Origin: Albula goreensis
Taxonomy: Eukaryota; Chordata; Actinopteri; Albuliformes; Albulidae
Length of the DNA: 64,000 bases
NCBI GenBank assembly: GCA_022829145.1
Contig: CM040751.1
Coordinates: 5,025,364 to 5,089,363 of the forward strand
Reading direction: 5' to 3'
The position numbers and the translations under genes were made by a program. The notes under the pieces are model-generated. The model had not been told where the DNA came from. It searched no databases and saw nothing but the letters and a program-made list of their open reading frames with translations. Shown piece by piece: positions 36,523 through 47,990 of the stretch; the stretch's first letter is position 1; every line of letters starts with the position of its first letter.

Positions 36523-39500
36523 GAATATACAATTTATGAAATGTATAAATGATTAGTTGCTTTAGGAATGACAAGGAGGTCAACGCTGGATGTTTCTATT
36601 TTTTTGTACACTCCGAATTCAGTGCAACTTGGGTCAAGGCAAAACATGGCTGTTAATTTAACATTGTATTTCCACCTAAGAATCACTTAAATAAATATGC
36701 TACGATTTCCATTAAAACTGTGGATTCGAGGTGTAAGAAACTGACGGGGCAGACTTGGCTGGTGCTGTAAACCAAATCATTCAGCCTTATCTTCTGACCC
36801 TGAAAGAGCAGTCGATTTATATCAGATGCCATCAACAGATAAATTTCAGCTCCTTGTTTACAGTGACGAAAAAAGTTCTACAATTTTCAGCTGTCACCTT
36901 CAAATGTGCTTTTTTCCCTCTGCCTCCAAGACTGTTAAACCTTACAAAGAAGTTTGAAGGTGATTCCTCTCAAACTCCACATATTGTTTTTAGATAGTTT
37001 CAAATGTCAAACTTTTTTTACAGTGAGTTTTAGGATTTTGATTTGCACTTTAAAAATTAAACCGGTAATAAGACATCTACAGTATTATAAGTCGATAGTA
37101 AAATGCATTTACATGCAAATGAAACACAAAGACCATACAATGATGATGCTGCCGTCTCACCAGGTCCAAGCAAGATGGCTTGGGCTTTTCAGGCAAAGTG
37201 TAGTTCGTCACTTTTGATCTCAGCTTTGATCAAGGTTATTCCTGAAATCTTTCATTGTCTTGAGTGTCACTGTGCAAACACAAAGGGCCAAACCCAGACC
37301 TGCTCTTAATCGCATCTATCCATCCATCCACCCATCTCTCGCAGCGGTGAGTTCCACAGAAAATGTAGGAATGGATTCAACACCGGTCTGAATTGCATTC
37401 TGTGAGTTGTGGCTCGATAGCTATCTCATTAATACAGGCAAAAAAAAATAAAAATCACGCTGTTGATGGGTTGCTCTGCTCTTGGTAAATAGATGAAGAC
37501 TTAATTGTTCAAAGTCGATATCGACAAAAGGTGAGGATTCATAATTAGTGGCCTGAAAAGGCATGATGTTATCTGTATGAAAGCATCAAAAAAAGGAAGA
37601 TGATGCAGATAAAGCAAAACTAAACAATGTTTGCAGGCCTGATTTCGTTTTGTGGCTCTGTGAATCATGCATCGGTGGGTACAGGAGGTAATGTCTTCTG
37701 TGGAAGTGTTGCCATTTCTATGGGAAACCCCAGCATGCAAAGCAATTGTATTTCATCACTATTGTGTGCCACATTGAAATTTACCTGACCTTGAAATATG
37801 GACTCACAATTGAATAATACATTGAAACATCGACAAGCAACAAGTATGAAGACTGTCCAAACTCATTGAGAGAACATTTGTATCCAGCATTTTCTTGTCC
37901 TTATGTATACAAGTCATATGACATGATTTTTGTCAACTGTTTATCGACTGCTCTCCACTCAGATAGAATCCATGGATATTGCAGAGGGAGTATATGTACA
38001 GCACATTTCAGTTTTACCTACAATTGGCTTTTGTCTGTGCAGGTCTTTAAAGCTTTTCATTAGACTGTTGTCCATGTGGGTGGAGTGCTGGAACAGGCTT
38101 GTTTCTTTACCATTTTTGTTCAGAATGACAGAAAATGAGATATATCCAGTTCCTAATCCCAGGATTACATTCTTCTGTGGGGTATCTGGCTTTCCGTACT
38201 CTCATCACTGGCCATGCCAAATATCTATGGTACTTATAAAAGCAAAGCAAATCAGCAGTTCTTTAGCAAAGTCAACGTTTCTGTTGAGAATGTGTGCTGA
38301 TCTAACACGATACTTAGTATTATGGCCTCTGCCAGTTGTTTCCTGGATGTGAGACATCGGAATGGATTTTAAGACCTGGGAGAAGCAGTAGGTTGGTACG
38401 ATTTTTCTTCAAAAAGGAGATACTTTCTCATGATAAATCAATCGCAATAAATGACAGTGATCATTTGGGAGAATATGAGTAATTCCTGCATTGTTTTTCG
38501 CCTCTAAAAATTCAGATGTCTAGTTCACAGGTAGGTCACAAAACAAACTGTGTGCGAGTGAGTTTTAAATTACTGAGGAAAGCAGAGATGCTTCCTAAAA
38601 TTATGCCCACACTTGCCAGGATGTATCATTTTCATCTGTGGCAAATGGCTATCAGAGAAGAGGAAAGAACCAGTCAGAACGTCGATCTTCCTGGCATGGT
38701 GGTAAACGTGTAATTATTTTTCTTGGTGAGGTATTTATATCAGGAAGTGGGGAAGAAGAGGTTGTGTTAGCCTTTAAAATATTTAGCCTGATGCTTATGT
38801 ACTGTTTTGTTTGGCTAAGTAAATGACAACAAAATTGATTGATACCACCCATAAAAGGCACAGTTTCATGTTAGGCTTCAGTCCTTTCATTTCGTTCTCT
38901 CCCATTTGAAGAAGATTTTTACTTTTTCATTTTCTCTCATTCTCATTCTTTCAGTGTTCATTACTTTTCTCATTCTGTATCTGCTTCAGAACTTTTCCAA
39001 ACGTTTATGGAATGGCGGAAGCGATATTTTTTTTTTTTTTTCTTCCCCCCCATACTGTGTGAACACACACATGCACACACACAATTTGAAGAAGCAGGTG
39101 CAGTCTCAGCTCTCAGCTCTCTAGAAAAGTCCAGAGAGGAGCAAGCTACATTTTTCCTCTTAGAAAATCTTTCCTGTTTCTCAAGTCACAATTATAATTT
39201 TAACCACATACGTCTTGACTCCCCATTTTCATTCCAATTGAACTGTGACTTCAACTACATTTTCCAAATAATTCTCCCCAATGTGGGGCAAGGGGAGGCT
39301 CTGCACTCAGTTGGCATCGCTGTGTGGCGTTGGCCTCTTCATGTTCTTTGTTGTGTGCTTCGGCATTGCATGTGACTCTCCAGAAATACGGTAAATGAAC
39401 AGTTCACAAGCTGAAGACAAACATATGGAAAAGCTATATTTAGCTGGTGCTAACCTTTAATTATCAACTGAAGCAAAGGGTTTAAATGTTGTGATAATTA

Positions 39501-39554
39501 ACATATGTAGTTTGTGGCTTATGAAAATCCTTAAAAAATATGTTAAGAAGCAAG
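36523..39554. other. Unannotated AT-rich DNA
   Basis: It holds a short ATCC run (37315-37337) and a T run with adjoining C run (39028-39050). Frames at 37930-38352 (140 codons, plus) and 39007-39375 (plus) have no recognisable domain; the latter translates the T run as phenylalanines. Confidence 0.45.
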
Positions 39555-39582
39555 AAGAGCTTACACTTGGAAGTAAGCTCTT
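39555..39582. repeat. Perfect 10-bp inverted repeat abutting a SINE
   Basis: The arms aagagcttac (39555-39564) and gtaagctctt (39573-39582) surround 8 bases. The right arm ends exactly where the SINE head begins at 39583. Confidence 0.75.
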
Positions 39583-39780
39583 GGGGCAACCTGTAGTCTC
39601 GTGGCTAAGGACCATGACCCCTGAGGTTGGTGGTTCAAACCCCAGTCCAGCCACAGCAAGAGCACCATTGCTGTTTGACCCTTGAGAAAGGCCCTTAACC
39701 CCACATGGCTCCCAGGGTGGACTGGGCCTTGGTTAGTCTAATCAACTGTAAGTCGCTTTAGATAAGAGTGCCAACAAAAT
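39583..39780 (+). mobile_element. tRNA-derived SINE, well preserved
   Basis: The head has an A-box-like sequence (tagtctcgtggctaagg, near 39593-39610) and a B box (ggttcaaacc, 39632-39641), which together form an RNA polymerase III promoter. A body follows containing cagcaagagcaccattgctg and cccttgagaaaggcccttaaccccac. The tail gtaagtcgctttagataagagtgcc is the LINE-derived 3' end common in fish SINEs. It belongs to a different family from the copies at 13530, 46384 and 58481: it shares the general design but not the body. It is less diverged and so probably younger. No clear target-site duplication is seen. Confidence 0.9.
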
Positions 39781-40239
39781 TTTAAACTCACAGTTAAGGA
39801 TGAAACATTTTGATTACAATGGACACAATCTGAGTATTTAGGGGAAAAGCCCAAGTTAATGTCAACATAATTGCTTAAAAGGACTGTAATCTAATGAAGG
39901 AATCTACCTCCAAGCTATGTCAGCTTTACTTCAATACAATTTGTAAAGGGAGAGACTGTCTTTATTGCATGTATTTTCAGCAAATGGATTCTTATCCAGG
40001 AAACTAGTATAACAAGATGGTGAATCTTTCTCATTTTTTTCCCAGAAAACCTTTTTTTAAAACATTTCTGAGCATAAAAATGTAACACAGAAATGCACAC
40101 ACCATTATTATTGCAGAGCAAAGGTTAGCCATTATGTAGGACACCACATTTTGGGAGTTTGCTTGAAAGATGAATGCGATATATGACTACCTGCCCATTT
40201 CTCTCAAAAACCATCAATCAGAACATCCACTGGCAAACC

Positions 40240-40560
40240 AACGTACAGCCACGGTGGTCCGGCGCGTAACACGGACCACCAAATTCAGACCAGCAATTAC
40301 GCAATCAATTTCACAAGGGAAGGGAACTTAAGCTGTAGGTAATTAGAGGTTAGAGGTTTAAATGTGTTGTAATACTTTCCACAGATTAGCTCACAGCTGA
40401 AGCAGAGCGAGGCATGAAATACATTATGCAAAGAGCAGGAGACACCCATTCCAGCCCTCCTCATGAAAAACAGAGCAGCCAATTAAGAGAGCACTTACAG
40501 AGGCAGCCGAGGAATTCTCATTGGAGACGGTTCGAGTTGAATATGAATTATTATAAAAAA
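40240..40560. promoter_or_regulatory. Enhancer-like island (tentative)
   Basis: The block carries several homeodomain-type cores (agcaattacgc, ggtaattagagg, ccaattaagag), a POU-like attatgcaaag and an E-box (cagctg) within 300 bases of complex sequence. There is no open frame of note on the plus strand. Of the islands noted in the window, this one has the densest set of developmental-type motifs. Conservation was not tested. Confidence 0.28.
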
Positions 40561-40758
40561 TAATGACTGGAATACCATCTTGGAAGTGTGGTCATTGTTT
40601 AGGTATGGGGGTGAGTGTTTCCAATGGTCAAGCGGAAATCGAGTGAATAATGAAGCGAGTAGTACAGTAGTTGCATCCTATCGTACACATAGGGATACAT
40701 CTGTCATACATCAGCATAAATGTAAATTACTTGTGTGAGAGAAAATGCTGCAATATAC

Positions 40759-40779
40759 TTTTTTTTTTTTTTTTTTTTT
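40759..40779 (+). repeat. Poly-T run
   Basis: A T tract of about 21 bases. Confidence 0.9.
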
Positions 40780-41242
40780 ACAAATCTAGGCTTGCCTTTC
40801 TCCCCTGAAAAATCAGGGCCCCATGAATGAAAAATTATATAATGAAGGGTTTCTCCCTACCCCCACAGTCCGAATGTGATCTTAGCCAAACAGGGGGTTT
40901 GTTTAATGTCAAAATCTATTTGGAGCCATTCAGTACCCAAAGAAAGTTCTGCTGGTTTTTTCAGCTAATTTTGATTCATTTTAACCAAGTTGCTGAGCAA
41001 AAAAAAATAAAAAAAATGGGAGGGGTAGTGTTACGACCTAGGTCCATGAACTTCTATACCACGACTCTCTGCTGTCATTTTCTGACTATTTTCTTTAAGT
41101 TTAAACAGGTAATAAGATTGGCCAGATTGGGACTTTTTAGGAGGTAAATTTGGCTGGTTCGGGATTAGAACTTAAATCCATTTGAGTGATCTTCATCCTG
41201 CTTCTTCTGCTGGGTTCAGCTTCAGACATGATCACTTTCTCT

Positions 41243-41262
41243 CCTCCCTCCTCCCTCCTCGT
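41243..41262 (+). repeat. Pyrimidine repeat (CTC/CCT)n
   Basis: tctcctccctcctccctcctc, an imperfect pyrimidine mirror-type tract. Confidence 0.75.
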
Positions 41263-41742
41263 TCTCTTTCACCGAGAACACTCCGACAAATGCCAGTCCA
41301 AGCAGGGGGATGATGGGAAGCGGAGTCTCTGAGCCGCCTTTATCGTGTCATTCTCCGTGCCCACGGGGGGAACAGCCACTGACAACTGTTTGTTGCCGCA
41401 GCTACTGGAGACCCATAATCAGAAAGCGAGGTGTGTGGGGGGTGGGTGCCACAGCGAGCTGAACGCCCATGAAAAGCAAACACCACGCGAAGCGGTTTGT
41501 TCCTCATCAGCTGGAGTCATCACCGCAAATTGCACATCCCTGCCTCCCATGGACGATATAATTGTTGTAATCATTTCCACCCCCACCAAGATCTTTCATC
41601 GTCAAAAAAGAAAAAAAAGTTATGTGGATTTTACATTCATCAAAGAAATGAGAGGGGTGGGAGACATTAAAAAACAAGGTGGAAAATAAACGACTGGGAT
41701 AGTAACTTGCGTCTATTGTTGTGGTGTGTATATTATTATGGT

Positions 41743-41905
41743 ATGAAAGAACCAGAGCAGGAACCCAGAGGAGGGATGGCCTGGAGGCCCAGAGGAGACA
41801 GCCTGTTCCCCCACTACAGGGCCACCAGCCTCCGCTACCTGACACAGCTGGTACAGTCGGAGTTTATCTTGATCAGACTGGGGAGAGAATGTGCCCACGC
41901 TGCAA
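41743..41905 (+). other. Exon-like coding-texture patch, unknown product
   Basis: From the ATG at 41743 the frame reads MKEPEQEPRGG, then a stretch containing GDSLFPHYRATSLRYL, with codon third positions rich in G and C (CTG, CAC, TAC, ACC, AGC, CTC, CAG). The flanking DNA is AT-rich. This looks like real or once-real coding sequence. The open frame continues to 42093, but the later part is ordinary AT-rich translation. No strong acceptor precedes it and no consensus donor follows the GC-rich part. I do not recognise the protein. Possibilities are an exon of an unseen gene, a retroposed fragment or chance. Confidence 0.22.
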
Positions 41906-42093
41906 AGCAAGAGTTCTGTTCTTTTCACTTAAATGTTGGATCTGTTGGCAAGCCTGGTACTCAGTTACACAAACAATGGCATCTGCATCTCTTCATTCAC
42001 ACACCCGTACGATTCGTGTCTGATCTAATCACATCCAAAACATACACTTTCATCCAAACAAATTCAAATTCAACTGATGACGATAATGATTAG

Positions 42094-43480
42094 TTTTGTA
42101 GCAACACACTTTTCGCATTCTAGTTCTTTCACTGTGGCAACTGACCTCATTAGTAAAATTGATCTGTTTGCCCACAAATTAGCCTGCAGTCAAAGAGTGA
42201 GAGCCATGACTTCAAACTGCAGTGTGATGTATAGAATATCATATTTCAGCTGGCCTTTGAAAAAGTGCTGTTACAAACAACCGATGTCAACCGAAATTAG
42301 CTACGGCCTTTGATGTTTTACTTTAACTTTATTCAGCTGGGTTGTGAGAAGAAAAAATTGCAGACTAAAGGGGGAAAAAAATAAGAGCAACATTCTGGTT
42401 GTGATGCTAAACACAGCAGAGTTCTTTTTCACGAGGTCAGGTAGAGCCGACAGCCCACTGGATTGACCTTCAGTGCACGGAAACCGCTTGTAGGTATGTT
42501 TTAATTACCCTTTTCAATTTTTGTATCTAATAATTTCTCAAATAATTGATGTTAATGCTGTCCCGATGACATTTTTGTTTGAAAGCTTAGAAACATTCTT
42601 AGGCTTCAGTAAGGAATATTTTTTTCTTCCTCTCATTAAAAGATGGATAACTGCTTATGATGCAACAGGGCTAAATATAAGAAAATCTGATTCTATGGTA
42701 AACTGTCAGCACTTTTGACCTCATTTTTCTCCATACACACACACGCATGTATATGGGATGTAGATATTCTGTTTGCACAGTCACTGAAAATGTGAGGTGG
42801 CATTATTATGTCTCAAACATCATCAACAGTGGTACAGAGGTGACTGAAAGAGGTAGGGTTTTTCCAAGGCACCCTCCCTACTGCTCATGTTGTCATGCAT
42901 TGGATGCTTTCCTAATTTACAGCATGGTATTGTATGGTGTGTTACATGGTGTGCATCTGCAAAAGGTAAAGAAAACTAAGTGGGTATGTGGCAAATACAA
43001 ATGTGTCTCTATAACACCATTCCACTTGTCACCACATTCTGCTGCCATGTTACTTGCAGTCAAAGTTTGCCTGGAGTGGGTCTTTGGATGGAATCTCTCC
43101 AATCTTTGTTCAGGCATTCATAAGACAACTGAGGAAAAACGATCTGGATCACATTCAACATCAGCACAATGAGGGGAAAATATTTAAAATTCCTGTGCTT
43201 TATTGTATTGTCTAACATCTTTGTGACTGCAAAAGCAGAACAATTTTGTCTTAAAATGTAAGACCGAAGCAGCTCTGTCTGTCAAATGAAGCATGAGGCC
43301 TTTTTTGGTTGAGGGATAAATGTAAAAGTAATGACAATGCATGATTCATGCTATGAAGGGTGGAGAAGGAAACTCTGCAGAGAAGGTTTGATGACTGACA
43401 ACTGAGAGGCAATGAAATGTTAAAAAGGATTCTGTAGCAGTGACAAGACACATAATACAGAAAACTAGAAATATCTGTAC

Positions 43481-43483
<3 letters not shown>
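42094..43483. other. Unannotated AT-rich DNA
   Basis: The 141-codon frame at 42747-43172 has no recognisable domain and is overlapped by a minus-strand frame (42917-43117). Nothing else is recognised. Confidence 0.4.

Positions 43484-43518
<35 letters not shown>
43484..43518 (+). repeat. (GT)n microsatellite, about 17 units
   Basis: An uninterrupted array. Confidence 0.95.
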
Positions 43519-43519
<1 letters not shown>

Positions 43520-44914
43520 CATTCATATGCAAGGAAAGGTACTGTGAACAATAACATTGGCTAATGTTTTTGTTTGTCCGACTAAATATGAGTTAGCAAA
43601 GCATGGCTAACTAGCTTGCCAACAACATTCATTTGTGAGCTTGAACAATCAGTGCTTTGACATGTAAATATCATGGCGAACAGATGGCAATGATTTGTTG
43701 TTCACTCAACAACTGGACGGCCAATTTGTCTGAATGAACAATGCAGAAGGAGCACAACTGTCTCTCTGGGAGTTAACTGGAACCTACCTCAAACAGTATC
43801 CTCTTTAATGTGAGAGTCAAAATAGGACAGCTTCTTCATAGCTGGACTTGAAAATGTTTTATGAGGTCTTGTAGTAAACCATGGCGGTGGTGGTATACAG
43901 CGCAATTATTTTTACATATTTCTTCCATGAAAACACTGAATGTTATTCATAGGTCTTTGTTCAAAAAGTCTTGAAAATCAAATTTTGATTACTGCCTTAA
44001 CCGGCGTGATTTTTTCTGCACATATTTTCACCACTTAAAACCGGGACAACACCAGGATGCGGGAAGGTGTTGATGAGGTTAAGCGTTATGTTTTTCATGG
44101 TTCTTGCACAATGTGATGAATTGAAAGAAGGTATTTTCTTGCAAAGAAAAAAAAAGTGAAATAAATGATAAAGTACATTGCTCCTCTGGACTGGACTGTG
44201 ATTTCTGCTTTGGAGCCATGTCCTTCACAGATTTTTTTCTCAGTGGCCCCGGCGTGCTTATCTGGTACTGCTCTCCCTGCTCCTACCATCACGAATGCTG
44301 ATCAAAAGTCTTAGCTTTATCTTCCACCTGCACCCCGATTCCATTAAACCCACAGCCCCAGGGACTATATTTTCCCTTCAGCCGTAGCATCCATAGTCTG
44401 TTTTTTGTGCCGTCTGCTTCTGGTGAGACTTGTGGCATTATGAGAGGATTGTTTCTTTGTTCTGTTTTTTCTTATTTTTTTATCATCTTGAAGCTTACAT
44501 ACGTCTCACGGAGCAGCAGGTTTTCCATAAAGCAGTCTTACGTGAGCATAGCTTCAGGAATCGTCATGTATTCATTTTCATGTACACATCTCAATGGGTG
44601 ACAAACAGAAACCACATATCTGGACTCAGTTGTTTCACTGTTGAACAAGTCAAAAACCATGTACCATTTATCAACCACAGTGTCTAAATTCACAGTGGAT
44701 ATTGATGCGTGTGTCACGGAAAAGCAATGCAAGCAATGCAAAAGACCTATCGTCTATTCGTATACATGTAAACTTGGCACATATTCACAAGTTTTAATAC
44801 TGAAGTTGAATATTCAAGCTTAATTATCATTATAGACAAGGATACAAAATCATAACAATGGGTGTTTTTGAGAGAGAGCCTTTGTCCCCACACCTCACGC
44901 CACGTCTCAGCCTG
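43519..44914. other. Unannotated AT-rich DNA
   Basis: No gene or mobile element is recognised. Confidence 0.4.
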
Positions 44915-45391
44915 TGTTGTAGTACTTGAGTCCAGGACTCTGACTTGAGTCGTGATTTTGGTGACTCGGACTTGAACTCGAGTCATCATGATTGTCACTT
45001 GGACTTGTACTTGTACTTGGACTGGACAGTTCGCGAATAAGCACTTGGATGCAAACGTGACCCACCTGATGCACTTTCGTTCTGCCTATGTTGCTGACAG
45101 AAGAGAGAAAGTTGACAGGTAGATTGTCCAGTCCAGAAGTTCCACCATCTCAGTGTCATCATCAATCAGCACATTCTTCTCACAGTCTTATGTAATCTTT
45201 CCTACCTCCGCAGAAGAAGCAAATTGCTGCAGGTCATGTTATTTCACTCAAGTTTTATCAACAGATTGTCAAATTGACGCAGACTTACGCTTAAGCAACA
45301 GGGACTTGGAATTGAAACTAATGACTCGGACTTGGACTTGGACTCAAACAGTCGAGACTTGAGACTCGACACACGTGACTCGACGACAACA
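44915..45391. mobile_element. Putative non-autonomous DNA transposon with GACTTG-type subterminal repeats
   Basis: Both ends carry degenerate tandem units of the gacttggactcg type (44923-45028 and 45301-45387), separated by about 270 bases of unrelated core. The outermost bases are inverted: tgttgtagtacttgagtc at 44915-44932 against gactcgacgacaaca at 45377-45391. It encodes no protein; a frame at 45153-45362 simply translates the repeat units. Repeats rich in gacttg/gactcg are a known feature of some fish DNA transposons, but I cannot name the family. Confidence 0.6.
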
Positions 45392-46383
45392 TTGGTTTCA
45401 GCCTAAAGTCTTTCATACTTTACATTTTAACTGCATTTTTTCACCGTTTGTCAACTGCTTTCTCACATGCACTTGTGTGGTGAGTATCTGAAGAAGTTGA
45501 TGGGGTTCTGAGTCATGCCATGATTTAAATTCCCTGTCTTTGTCCAGAACTACACGATTCAAAGACAGTCTGTAAATAACACATTACAAAAGAATGATCG
45601 GTGTCTAATGTCTTCCTCTGAGCTGGAAGGACCTTATAGGAAAGCGGAATGGCACAAACACCAAAGCTTGTCTGGCACAGCAGCTGAAGAGTGATGTCTT
45701 TTTAAACTTAAGCCATAAAATGTAGTGTCCTGCTGCCTTTGAGTCTTAAGTCCAGATGGGTGGTGATGTATTAACCATCACCAAGCGAGGTCCAGGGAGG
45801 ATAGCCAAAGGGAAGAATAATAAATGCGAGTTGTGATAAATTTTTGTACAGGTCATTACACTTCGAACGGAGAAGTGCTCTCTAAACCAGTTCCCTCAGA
45901 CTTACGGTCACCCAGCTGTTTTTGTTTTCAGCTCCCGGACATGCTTATCAATCAACGGCCCTCTGTAGCGGATGCGCCGTCCGTTTGGCAGTCATGATTC
46001 CTACTGAGCTCGGCGCCTCCGGGCCACCAGTGGGCGCTGCAGTTAGCTGTCGCGCAACATGCAACTGCTTTGCCGCTCCTACACCTCCTGGAGTGAGCCT
46101 CAACCTTTCAGGAACTTGTATTTGTATAGCACGGCAGGATACCTCACCACAGTCATCCCGCAAGCAATGCGCATAGGAGTGATGGTGAATATGAAAAAAT
46201 AACACCCAAAAAATCATTATCTGCATATTAAAAGCAGTCATCCACAGGGGGTTTGCACTTAAGCATGCACAACACATTGCTAAACAAAATATCAATAACT
46301 AAAATAACCAGGAAACACAGCTCTGACACTGTAGTTACCGTTGATCAGCAAATAATGAGGACATACAAATGTACGAGTGACAG
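45392..46383. other. Unannotated DNA with a CpG-containing patch
   Basis: The part at about 45930-46150 is GC-richer with several CpGs and is open on both strands (45922-46176 plus, 45948-46295 minus). That fits a non-coding island or an old repeat better than a gene. Confidence 0.35.
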
Positions 46384-46575
46384 TGTGGTGCAATGTTTAG
46401 GAAACATACCTTGTATCTTTGAGGTTGCAGGTTCACATCCTAGGTAGGACACTGCTGTTTTACCCTTAGGCAAGGAGCTTCACTTGAAGTGCTTCAGCAA
46501 ATATCCATCTGTATAAACACTTCAGCCTTGTTAGTCACTCTGGATGAGAACATCTGTTAAATTCCTGAAATGGAA
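46384..46575 (+). mobile_element. tRNA-derived SINE, same family as 13530 and 58481
   Basis: It starts tgtggtgcaatgtttaggaaac and has a clear B box (ggttcacatcc, 46430-46440). The body cctaggtaggacactgctgttttaccctt...gcaaggagcttcacttgaagtgcttcagcaaatatcc follows, then a tail ctctggatgagaacatctgttaaattcctgaaatg. Of the four copies of this family it preserves the order of parts best. It is non-coding and presumably immobile now. Confidence 0.88.
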
Positions 46576-47521
46576 ATGCACTGCTTTCATTTGAGATGAG
46601 AATGCATACCAAGCTTATTGAGCAAAACATACGGACTGATTACTTTTCAACAATTTCATTTATTCTAATGTTGGTGCATCACGGTTTACAATGAACTTTA
46701 AAACGAACAACAGACATTTGAATTGGAATCGATGGATTATTTTTATTATTTTGTTTGTAGTTATTTCTCAAAACTAAATTAGTTTGTGTAAAATGCACAT
46801 GGAGAGAGCGAAACATTAGCTCTAATCGGAGCAGAAAACAAAATTAAATCAAAACCAGATGCTAATGTTTGATCCTTACTCAAATTAGTGTGCTTGTTAA
46901 TCACAAAGTAGAGAATACATTTTACCATCTCATCTTGTTTCTGGATTGGTGTGTGGTGATTCAGACTGCTTGTCAGGTCACAGCTGAGCTTTCAAATGTC
47001 TATTTGAAATTCATGAAAGCAAAGCTACAATGATAATGCATCGTATATAGAATATTGAAGTATTCTATGTTTTTCCAACTCTCTGAAACTTTTGGACATT
47101 TTTGGTTTCTTTTTATTTGTCGGGAGCAAGGTATTGAAATTGGTTTTATATATGCATTTTACCAGTGCTTAGCTTTACATAGTCCCGGACAAATTGACTA
47201 CTATCGTTAAAAGTTTGGGAGGAATATTTTCAGTCAACTCACTCAGTTACCTTTACCTCAGGGGTGAACAAATCATAAATGTATGCGGTCGTCCTCTGGG
47301 CTACCAAAAGGCAAGATCTGGTAACCCAGACCAGGTTTGTGGTAGTCTGTGCAGGTCTATATCACATTCATTCCATATATATCAATGTTTGGCTTGCCAT
47401 AAAACATATCAGAAGTATAATGAAAGTGCATTGCAGCGGAGACTTAAGAGAGAGTGGGATTTCCTACTTCACATTTATTGAACTGGAAAATGTCAGTATT
47501 TGAACTGCTGGTAAATCGTGA
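46576..47521. other. Unannotated AT-rich DNA
   Basis: No gene or repeat is recognised. The frame at 47194-47481 shows no domain. Confidence 0.4.
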
Positions 47522-47551
47522 TTTTTTTTTTTTTTTTTTTTTTTTAAAAAA
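47522..47551 (+). repeat. Poly-T (24) followed by poly-A (6)
   Basis: A long T tract joined to an A run, forming a short self-complementary junction. Confidence 0.9.
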
Positions 47552-47554
47552 GAT

Positions 47555-47990
47555 AGCATTTATGTCCTAAGGAACTTCCAGTGCAGGCATCATTCGCTCT
47601 GTTTACCCGTGATATAAGTGTTCTGAACATGAATGGATGCTGCTCAAACACGTGTGTACCATCTGCAAAGCGGTGCTGAATTCTGCGATGAAGAAATCGA
47701 TAAAGGTGGCCCGCAGTGGGAGAAGCATCTGTCAGAGCATCACGATTTGAAGCTACGCATCGCACACCGCAAATAACAGGCCTGGTAGATTACATGAGCA
47801 TGTTGATCTTTTCCTCCCGGCAGATGGATACAGGAGTTTCCGAGCAGAATGAGAACGGCCTTCCTTTATTGACAGTCTGTAATGAACATCCCAGTCATTT
47901 ATATAACATTACTGGAACATTTATCAAATATAATGTGATGGCATTGGATCTTAATTTATCACGCAGACAAATATGTTAACGTGCAGTTTC
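47555..47990. promoter_or_regulatory. Enhancer-like island (tentative)
   Basis: Complex sequence with scattered CpGs and no simple repeats, clearly different from its AT-rich flanks. Short frames occur on both strands, as expected of non-coding balanced DNA. Confidence 0.22.

Noticed and set aside
39583-39655. Functional tRNA gene
   Set aside because: The A and B boxes belong to a SINE head; the cloverleaf is not intact and a SINE body and tail follow.
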